From Nicotiana tabacum (taxonomy: Eukaryota > Streptophyta > Magnoliopsida > Solanales > Solanaceae), in assembly GCF_000715075.1 (NCBI RefSeq), contig NC_134082.1:107858399-107922398 (forward strand): a stretch of DNA of 64,000 nucleotides, given 5' to 3'. Positions 57,204 through 64,000 of this stretch are shown here, piece by piece. The translations under genes and the position numbers were made by a program. The notes below the pieces were generated by a model. It did no database searches. It had not been told where the DNA came from and worked only from the letters and a program-made list of their open reading frames with translations. The first letter of the stretch is position 1. Every line of letters begins with the position of its first letter.

Positions 57204-59378
57204 ATGTCTTCAGAAATTCCGTTGCAAACAACCCCGGTTTCCGAGGAAAGCTCGATCTCAGCCGTCCTCACACCTGAATCCGCAACTGTGGAGGAAAATA
57301 GAATCCTACGGCTCCGCATGCTGGAAATGCTGGACGATTGGAATAATGGGAAAGAGCCGCCAAGTGTCATCCCCGGATTCCCTGAATTATTCTCCAGGTC
57401 AAGTGGGACTTCAAATGTTCCCATAAATTATCCTGCTACCCCATTCGGGTACCCAGCCACCTCAGCCTTCTCTGCTGGATCGCCTTCTGACTCTCATCCC
57501 CGAATGTCAGCCACCGATGCAAGCATGAACATCTTTACTGCATCGCCTTGCCCAATTACGGCACAGCCTGCCACGTACAAGCCAAGCTTTGACTCATCCT
57601 CTTTTACATTCCAAGCACCATCGTTCTCAATGGAACCAACTAGATTCGCTACCAGCACTAATCCTCTGGCGACTCAGTGCGAGCTTGCGTCCAGGCAGGA
57701 TCAGAGCCCCAGGATTGCAGAACAAAATGAGATTGCCAAAAGAATGAGAAGCCTTGAACAAAGTTTGAAAAATATGCAAGGATTGAGCGGACAGAAGAGC
57801 GTCTCTTACGCCGACCTATGCATGTTCCCTCACGTGCACTTGCCAGCAGGTTTCAAGACCCCAAAGTTCGAGAAATACGATGGGCATGGTGACCCCATTG
57901 CACATCTTAAAAAATACTGCAATCAATTACGGGGAGCTGGCGGAAAAGAAGAACTGCTGATGGCATATTTTGGAGAAAGTTTGGTGGGAGTCGCTTCAGA
58001 ATGGTATATGGACCAGGACATATCTCGCTGGCATATATGGGATGATCTTGCCAGAGACTTCGTAGGGCAGTTTCAATATAATATCGACATCGCGCCAGAC
58101 AGAAATGCTTTGTCAAATTTAAAGAAGAAACCCTCGAAAAGTTTTAGAGAATACGCCATCAAATGGCGTGAGCAAGCGTCAAGGGTAAAACCTTCCATGG
58201 ACGAGATAGAGATGGTCACTACTTTTCTCCAGGCTCAAGAGTCCGACTATTTCCAAAACATGATGTCAGCAATGGGAAAGCCTTTCGCAGAAGCGATTAA
58301 GATTGGAGAGATGGTGGAGAACGGTCTGAAAACGGGAAGAATTTTGAGTCAGGCAGCCATAAGGGCAACCTCCCAAGCCGTCCAAAGCGGGTCTGGAGGA
58401 ATGGCAAGAGGGAAGAAAAAAGAGGAAACGTCCATGACAGTGGCAGAGGTGGGGGAATATCATAATCCCGAGCTTTATTCTTCGGAAAGAACCTCGCAAC
58501 AGTATTTCCCCCACCAAAATGTGACCTACGCTCCTCAGCCCTACATGGTCATGAGCACCCAGCCTTATATACAGCGGACACAACCAGTCAATCGGGGGCA
58601 GGCCCCACATCCTAGGAATCAGCCTCCTCACCGAAACCACTACAATCCTCGACCTCCTCAAAATAATTTCCGTCCTCGGGAACCACCCAGGAGACCCAAC
58701 TACACACCAATCGGCGAACCCTATTCCACCCTATTCCCTAAGCTTGTCCAAATGAATTTGTTGCAGCCCATACCACCGAACGGGCAGAACCCGGGATCAC
58801 CATCATATCGGCGGGGTGTCAGATGTGCGTACCATTCAGGGGTAGAAGGGCACGACACCAATGACTGTTGGACATTGAAACAAGCTGTAGAGAATCTGTT
58901 AGACCAGGGGAAGATTGTGTTGATAGACGAGGATATCCCAAATGTGACCAATAATCCGCTGCCCGCCCACAACAATGGGCCGATAGTTGGGATGATTTGT
59001 GAAGACGAGGAAGTTGATCCGGCACTTAAAGCCATAATTGCTGTTGCTGATACAGGAAAAGGACCCAGGGTAACTCCGGAGCAAGAAAAAGGAATAAGTG
59101 ATGTATTCAAGCAGGCCTCCATGGTATGGGGACGATCAAAAAACCTCGGCCGAACGAGCCAGTGTTTGTCGGACGCATACCACGGGAACCGAAATACAAC
59201 AAAGAGGGAGATGATGAGGTGTCCCCGCTCGACGAGAGCGAGGAAATATGTGAAGCAACAAGGGAAAAGCTATGCGAAATACACATGGTCCAGCCAGGAG
59301 AGGGCACTAGCACCGTTGAAGTATCGTACGTGGGGCCAAGCACCTAGTTTCAAAACTAGAAGGCTACGCCATTCTTGA
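57204..59378 (+). CDS. E4 gag (open, 724 codons)
   Basis: Start at the ATG 57204 (MSSEIPLQTTPVSEESS). Regions: a helical segment (residues about 30-50, ILRLRMLEMLDDW), a Ser/Thr/Pro-rich spacer, a coiled segment (RMRSLEQSLKNMQGL, about 190-205), the retrotransposon gag/capsid domain (about 220-350: FEKYDGHGDPIAHLKKYC, SFREYAIKWREQASRVKP), a Pro/Gln/Asn-rich linker (about 415-515) and a degenerate knuckle C-AY-H-SGVEG-H-DTND-C (about 540). Gag assembles the particle and binds element RNA. From near 59120 the frame changes: the natural continuation (MGTIKKPRPNEPVFVGRIPR..) lies in another frame, so the last 80 or so residues are an out-of-frame tail. The gag body itself is intact, unlike E3 gag. 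Confidence 0.85.
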   Translation: MSSEIPLQTTPVSEESSISAVLTPESATVEENRILRLRMLEMLDDWNNGKEPPSVIPGFPELFSRSSGTSNVPINYPATPFGYPATSAFSAGSPSDSHPRMSATDASMNIFTASPCPITAQPATYKPSFDSSSFTFQAPSFSMEPTRFATSTNPLATQCELASRQDQSPRIAEQNEIAKRMRSLEQSLKNMQGLSGQKSVSYADLCMFPHVHLPAGFKTPKFEKYDGHGDPIAHLKKYCNQLRGAGGKEELLMAYFGESLVGVASEWYMDQDISRWHIWDDLARDFVGQFQYNIDIAPDRNALSNLKKKPSKSFREYAIKWREQASRVKPSMDEIEMVTTFLQAQESDYFQNMMSAMGKPFAEAIKIGEMVENGLKTGRILSQAAIRATSQAVQSGSGGMARGKKKEETSMTVAEVGEYHNPELYSSERTSQQYFPHQNVTYAPQPYMVMSTQPYIQRTQPVNRGQAPHPRNQPPHRNHYNPRPPQNNFRPREPPRRPNYTPIGEPYSTLFPKLVQMNLLQPIPPNGQNPGSPSYRRGVRCAYHSGVEGHDTNDCWTLKQAVENLLDQGKIVLIDEDIPNVTNNPLPAHNNGPIVGMICEDEEVDPALKAIIAVADTGKGPRVTPEQEKGISDVFKQASMVWGRSKNLGRTSQCLSDAYHGNRNTTKREMMRCPRSTRARKYVKQQGKSYAKYTWSSQERALAPLKYRTWGQAPSFKTRRLRHS

Positions 59379-60059
59379 TCAAACGGAAGTCCTATTGAAC
59401 CTGTCTTGCCACTTTCTCTGCACCACGAGTAACCCCCGAGGGTGACTCAGATGTTTTTCTTCAGTTTCATGTTTTTAATTTCCTGAATGTCGACCTTTTT
59501 CCTTATCTTCCCCAAAATGCCAAGAAATGAAATCATTGCTTGATTACTCACTTTCTTCTTCTATGTTTTTTTTTGTGTTCTTTTCAATTTGGATAAATGC
59601 AGCTTTAAATAACATGACATGTTTACGGACTTCATGCCCGGATCACGAGAACTCCGATCAGACTTCAAATAATGAGTCAAAATTTGAGATATGAAGAATT
59701 TGAAAAGCAGGAACAACTAAAGAAAATTGGTTCATGGTTTGGAAAATGTCCGTCACTAAAGCGGAGTTTGAGAGCAGTAAAAGGGTTTAGACCCGTACAG
59801 AATGATAACCTTAATAACTGCAGGTTTGTCACGAGCAATTGTATCAAGAAAGAAGGGTCCATACGTCATTGATAAACGTTACCAAATAGAGCATTTGTAT
59901 CTGGGCGACGTCGAAAGAAACAACGTCAGCCTTGCTTGGAAAGCAGGTGCAGTGATATGTCTAAATCACTCTGGCGATATCTTTGCACAGTTTGAGATGA
60001 CAAAGGCTTTCATTCTCGCTACCCAAACACTATCTACCCTTTGCAAACCCATTTGAGCT
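59120..60059 (+). pseudogene. E4 pol remnants: protease-RT linker and integrase C-terminus
   Basis: In the second frame 59126-59347 encodes KPRPNEPVFVGRIPREP.. to EVSYVGPST, then (past stops) KATPFLIKRKSY, the linker that in E3 follows the protease. So the protease domain is deleted. After an intron-like acceptor (GGATAAATGCAG, 59592-59603) comes NNMTCLRTSCPD, matching the start of the E3 RT exon. Then RT, both RNase H domains and the integrase core are missing, and 59850-59930 encodes GPYVIDKRYQIEHLYLGDVE, resembling the integrase C-terminus. This leaves at least two internal deletions. Confidence 0.65.
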
Positions 60060-60102
60060 GGTTACTCTTCTTTGATTACCCTCTTTGGAACCTGAAATTA
60101 CT

Positions 60103-60226
60103 ATTGAAAATAAAAAAATAAAAAAAATAAAAAAAAAATTGAAATGAAAAAGAAAAAAAAAAAAGAAAAAACAAAACAAAAATCAAAAAAAAAAAAGAAA
60201 AAAAAAAGAAAACAAAACAAAACATT
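60103..60226 (+). repeat. A-rich tract before motif A in E4
   Basis: Almost pure A with scattered T, G and C. Equivalent in place to the A/G-rich tract of E3. Confidence 0.85.
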
Positions 60227-60235
60227 GATTGAGGC

Positions 60236-60299
60236 CTGAACTACGTTTGACTTGATTCCGAAAGGATACGTAGGCAACCTCTCCTTGGGGTTCAGTCAC
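60236..60299 (+). other. Structured motif A, E4 copy after the integrase remnant
   Basis: TGAACTACGTTTGACTTGAT, minimal apical stem TCC-GAAA-GGA (a GNRA-type tetraloop), GATACGTAGGCAACC, GGGTTCAGTC. Basal stem CTACGT/ACGTAG. Confidence 0.8.
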
Positions 60300-60533
60300 A
60301 CCAACAATAAAATCCAGGAATTCCCCCCGAAAATAAAACTGGGGCAGAAGTTATAACGATTCCGCAATAATCCCACCCAAAAGTACCAAAGTTGTAGTTC
60401 AATCCAAATTCTTTTCACCCCAAACCTTTTTAAGTCCTTCTGATCAATCAGCAAAGCATTTCAAAATAGGAAGATGGAATTATTTGGGTCCGATACAACA
60501 AAATAAGGAGAATAAAGATGAGAGAGTCTTGTC

Positions 60534-60682
60534 GTTGAAAACCTTTGGGCACCGTGAGGCGACGAGAGAAGAGAAATTGAAATGAGAGAGCTTGTTTAGT
60601 AAAAACTCGCAAGGAGTACTAGCAGGCGACAGTAAGAAGAGAAATGAGAGAGGTCGACTAGCGAAAACCCGCAAAGGGCGTT
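60534..60682 (+). other. Structured motif B, three E4 copies
   Basis: GTTG-AAAA-CC..GGG-CACC (60534-60553, imperfect), AGTA-AAAA-CTC-gcaag-GAG-TACT (60598-60620) and AGCG-AAAA-CCC-gcaaa-GGG-CGTT (60660-60682). Each is preceded by ATGAGAGAG; the first two are followed by GGCGAC and GAAGAGAA strings. Arms differ but pair. Confidence 0.75.
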
Positions 60683-60689
60683 GTCGGCC

Positions 60690-61589
60690 AAAAAGATGAT
60701 TCCACCTCAGAAAGTTCTGGCAAGGTTCCCGGGTTTTTGAAAAAAAAATATAGATCTGTTTTGATTCATGAGGAAATGCAAGTTCTCGGAGGTCAGGCAT
60801 CCAGTCCAAAAGGCATGTCATGTCAGTTTGAAACTGGCATACACTCCAGATAAGTCCCTCTTTTCTCCCCGAAAGGGGCGTTTCTCTTTAAACTCATATG
60901 TTCTCCTTTACATAGTTTTCTTTGAGTTCTTTTTGATCTAACTCTTAATTCCGTAGTAATCGCAAAGAAAGGTGGCAGGACCGATTTTACAGGGTTCCGT
61001 TTGGCGAGAGTCGAATAAAATGTACAACCTCGGTGGCGCGTCAGTCCCATCCCGACTGGCCATGATAGTTGATTTGCTTCCAAAATCGACAAATCCCCAC
61101 AGGCTATCCCTTGTACAATTCCCCAAAGAAGTCCACCCCAGCACATCCCCAGCAAGTTTGCTACAAAAAAAAAAAAAAAAAAAAATCCCCACAGAGTCTC
61201 CCTGATTAAAATCCCCACCAAAATCCCCAAGCAGAAAGGGACAGAAAAGCCAAAGCCTTATAAGACAAATCATCACAAAATCTGGAAACGCAAGTCTGAG
61301 TAGTCCAAAGTTTTTCGCATGTGAAATCCAATCAATAGCAGAGTTTCTCAACAAGAAATGGGCCAAGACAGAGCAATTAGAACAATCAAGGCCCCCAAAC
61401 CAACCGCCGTTGTCAAACTAATAATCTTTCTTTGTTTAGGAAAATTGAGACAGGTGCGACACAAAGCAGCTGTGCAAGAAGCAGGTGTAGCCCAAAAGAG
61501 ATAAGCGCGTAAGCATTGAAACAACCTTGCAGCAGAAAACGGTCAAAGGTAAGTTTCCCATGATATTTTCATGCATTTTGATTGAAAAC
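60690..61589 (+). other. E4 3' untranslated region, no gene
   Basis: No supported coding region; overlapping minus-strand ORFs (60480-61366) lack domain features. A poly-A run lies at 61166-61185. Confidence 0.55.
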
Positions 61590-62630
61590 CATGGATCTCC
61601 CTGGCATAACCTAAGGGGCTTTATCTACCCAAATCTCTTCGGCATAACCCGATGAATCTTCCCGGCATAACCCGATGAATCTTCCCGGCATAACCCGATA
61701 AATCTTCCCGGCATAACCCGATGAATCTTCCCGGCATAACCCGATGAATCTTCCCGGCAAAACCCGATGAATCCTCCGGGCATAACCCGATGAATCTTCC
61801 CGGTATAACCCGATGAATCTCCCCGGCATAACCCGATGAATCTTCCCGGTATAACCCGATGAATCTCCCCGGCATAACCCGATGAATCTTCCCGGCGTAA
61901 CCCGATGAATCTTCCCGGCATAACCCGATGAATTTTCCCGGCATAACCCGATGAATCTTCCCGGCATAACCCGATGAATCTTCCCGGCATAACCCGATGA
62001 ATCTTCCCGGCATAACCCGATGAACCTTCCCGGCATAACCCGATGAATCCTCCCGGCATAACCCGATGAATCTTCCCGGTATAACCCGATGAATCTCCCC
62101 GGCATAACCCGATGAATCCTTCCGGCATAACCCGATGAATCTTCCCGGTATAACCCGATGAATCTTCCCGGCATAACCCGATGAATCTTCCCGGCATAAC
62201 CCGATGAATCTTTCCGGCATAACCCGATGAATCTTTCCGGTACAACCCGATGAATCTTCCCGGCATAACCCGATAAATCCTCCCGGCATAACCCGATGAA
62301 TCTTCCCGGCATAACCCGATGAATCTCCCCGGCATAACCCGATGAGTCTTCCCGGCATAACCCGATGAATCTTCCCGGCATAACCCGATGAATCTTTCCG
62401 GTACAACCCGATGAATCTTCCCGGCATAACCCGATAAATCCTCCCGGCATAACCCGATGAATCTTCCCGGCATAACCCGATGAATCTTCCCGGCATAACC
62501 CGATGAATCTTCCCGGTATAACCCGATGAATCTCCCCGGCATAACCCGATGAAGCCTCCCGGCATAACCCGATGAATCCTCCCAGCATAACTCAATAAAT
62601 CTTTTCGGCATAACCCGAGAACCTTTCCAT
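61590..62630 (+). repeat. E4 tandem array 1 (23-bp unit, about 43-45 copies)
   Basis: Unit GAATCTTCCCGGCATAACCC-GAT, highly homogeneous with a few C/T variants; diverged units at both edges. The minus strand is open in all three frames for over 320 codons because 23 is not a multiple of three and no frame of the unit contains a stop. Confidence 0.95.
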
Positions 62631-62635
62631 GCAAT

Positions 62636-63025
62636 CAGCATTAGGGTTTTAAACCCTAAACTGAATTTTCCTTTTGGTCAGCATTAGGGTTTTAAACTCT
62701 AAACTGAGCTTTTTCATGCATCAGCATTAGGGTTTTAAGCCCTAAACTGAACTTTTTCCTTTCAGCCAGCATTAGAGTTTTAAACTCTAAACTGAGCTTT
62801 TCCATGCAATCAGCATTAGGGTTTTAAACCCTAAACTGAACTCTTCCTTTCAGCCAGCATTAGAGTTTTAAACTCTAAACTGAGCTTTTTCATGCAATCA
62901 GCATTAGGGTTTTAAGCCCTAAACTGAACTTTTTCCTTTCAGCCAGCATTAGAGTTTTAAACTCTAAACTGAGCTTTTTTCATGCAATCGGCATTAGGGT
63001 TTTAAACCCTAAACTGAACCTTTCC
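62636..63025 (+). repeat. E4 tandem array 2 (TTAGGGTTTTAAACCCTAA palindromes)
   Basis: About eight units with alternating spacers, each centred on a 19-base inverted repeat. Some units read TTAGAGTTTTAAACTCTAA, with both arms changed together. Confidence 0.9.
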
Positions 63026-63795
63026 CCAGCTAGTCGGTATTAAGGCTCCAACCCTGAACTAAGCATGAATATCCTCTTTCATCAATTTTATGAACTTCCT
63101 GGTAAATAATTAACGAAATTTTCCTAGTGAAACTAGGGCAGAAAATTTCGTTCGTTTGTTTGTTTTTCCCGCAGGTCTAACCTCGAGCCACACGGATCGA
63201 AATGACCCACGAGATGAGTCTCGACTCAGAATCAAAGAAGAAAAAAAAAAGACAAAAAGAAGACATCCCGAGATATCAGAGTGAATGGAGAGCAGATCGA
63301 CTCCAACATTTGACTAAGGTCCTAAACCCTGCCAATTGCGTCTCACTCAGTATCCCAGAGGTTAAACAAGTCGCCGCAACTCGCAAGCATCAAGATTCAG
63401 ATCGGAGTCTACAAGCAGAATCAGCTAAGACCCAAGATCAAGTCGTAAAAGAATCATAGATAGGAATCTTGTAACTAGCAGTTGACATACACATAAGTAG
63501 TTAGTTCAGTTTCTAATTTTCGTTTGGTTGTAATAAGGCGGTCAGTAACGTAGCAGTGACAACAGCAGCAGCAGTAGCAGCAAGCATTGCAATCCCATGG
63601 TAGTCCCAACTACCAAAACTTCTCGAACTACATTGACCTGATTCCTGTTTAGCCCAGGATATGTAGGAAATCTTTGAAGCAAGATTCGGTCAGATCTTTC
63701 AAAAAAAACATGCTTCATACGGAGTGGTCTATAGGCAAAAATCGCTCATACACGCTCACTTTATCTTTGCACGAAAACACTTCGTGTTTCCGAAC
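63026..63795 (+). other. E4 pre-polypurine region
   Basis: No recognised gene. An 85-codon ORF (63202-63459; Lys/Ser/Gln-rich, no domain) is the only open stretch. A CAG-rich run (63558-63583) and motif A (63623-63692) precede the polypurine tract. Confidence 0.5.
63623..63692 (+). other. Structured motif A, E4 copy before the polypurine tract
   Basis: TCGAACTACATTGACCTGAT, apical stem TCCTG/CAGGA, GATATGTAGGAAATC, GATTCGGTC. Basal stem CTACAT/ATGTAG, a two-sided change relative to CTACGT/ACGTAG. Confidence 0.8.
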
Positions 63796-63808
63796 AAAGA
63801 GGGGCAGC
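63796..63808 (+). other. E4 polypurine tract
   Basis: AAAGAGGGGCAGC just before the 3' LTR, identical to the E3 tract. Confidence 0.95.
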
Positions 63809-64000
63809 TGTGAGCACGTGATTTTTGTTTTGCGCGACAGTCGCTCCAAAAGAATAAAATTGGTCCTGCTGTACAATTTTGGATTTCCGTGCGGCACTTT
63901 GCTGATTTATTTGTGACTTTGGCCCGTTTTTATTTATTTACTTTATTAAAACAAAATTCAAAAAATGTGTACGTGTCATGCATAATCTGAACCGTAACAT
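63809..64000 (+). repeat. E4 3' LTR, first 192 bp (cut by the window end)
   Basis: Identical over its whole visible length to 51500-51691. Confidence 0.98.

Larger units (their letters stand above)
51500..64000 (+). mobile_element. E4: recent gag-only Tat/Ogre-type element inserted in E3
   Basis: 5' LTR 51500-55331, tRNA-Arg primer site, leader with two motif A copies, an open gag, short pol remnants, a structured 3' region with two tandem arrays, polypurine tract and the first 192 bp of the 3' LTR (from 63809). These 192 bp are identical to the start of the 5' LTR. Protease, RT, RNase H and most of integrase are absent, as is ORF1. It is a non-autonomous derivative that moved recently, presumably with enzymes from a relative. 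Confidence 0.9.

Noticed and set aside
58266..59343. Minus-strand ORFs of 60-133 codons
   Set aside because: Shadows of the E4 gag gene.
60480..61366. Minus-strand ORFs of 113-142 codons in the E4 3' region
   Set aside because: Antisense to the element, overlapping each other in different frames, no domain.
61611..62641. Three long overlapping minus-strand ORFs (325-338 codons)
   Set aside because: They are the same 23-bp tandem array read in three frames; the repetitive peptide has no domain and the length comes from the absence of stops in the unit.
62636..63025. Interstitial telomere repeat
   Set aside because: Single TTAGGGTTT units within a longer palindromic repeat, not tandem TTTAGGG.

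Overview
The window is plant nuclear DNA made almost entirely of nested transposable elements. The likely source is a Solanaceae genome such as Nicotiana. That placement is inference: it rests on the element families (Tat/Ogre-type Ty3/gypsy elements with an extra plant-mobile-domain ORF, a CACTA element with AGCGACCAAAGTTGGTCGCT subterminal repeats, and a large non-coding LTR element), not on a species-specific gene. I see no intact host gene. The only host-gene traces are two exons of a mannose-1-phosphate guanylyltransferase alpha-like gene (about 1.9-2.2 kb, minus strand) and a short PPR-like fragment near 19.0 kb.

Layout. 1-4757: retroelement-like sequence, a 43-bp tandem array, the guanylyltransferase exons, and AT-rich repeat sequence with a 220-bp tandem duplication. 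4758-17670: a CACTA transposon bounded by CACTACTAGAA inverted repeats. It carries degraded coding exons on the minus strand and is split by a non-coding LTR element (LARD, 6003-13724; 3' LTR 3771 bp). 17671-19739: no gene. 19740-25907: element E1, the 3' half of a plus-strand Tat/Ogre element (RNase H, integrase, hairpin array, 3' LTR). 25908-33132: element E2, a 5' LTR plus a plant-mobile-domain ORF1 and the start of gag. 33133-51499: element E3, a minus-strand Tat/Ogre element with ORF1, gag, protease, an apparent intron, RT, two RNase H domains and integrase, all broken by stops and frameshifts. E3 is inserted in E2. 51500-64000: element E4, a plus-strand element inserted in the 5' LTR of E3. 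It encodes only gag, and the visible 192 bases of its two LTRs are identical.

The most interesting signal is not protein coding. The untranslated parts of the Tat/Ogre elements carry recurring RNA-like structures whose paired arms change together. Motif A is about 65 nt (consensus GAACTACG..CTGATTC..apical stem..GATACGTAGGCAACC..GGTTCGGTC). It occurs nine times in E1, E3 and E4, always sense to the element and always at comparable places: leader, between ORFs, after integrase, or before the polypurine tract. Motif B (five copies, E3 and E4) is a two-helix hairpin with an AAAA bulge. The tandem arrays of E1, E4 and the LARD LTR also consist of hairpins with covarying arms.

Insertion order read from the nesting: E1/E2 fragments oldest, then E3 into E2, then E4 into E3 most recently; separately, the LARD lies in the CACTA element. 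E3 keeps recognisable catalytic motifs but is inactive. E4 has no polymerase of its own, so its recent movement would have needed enzymes from another element.
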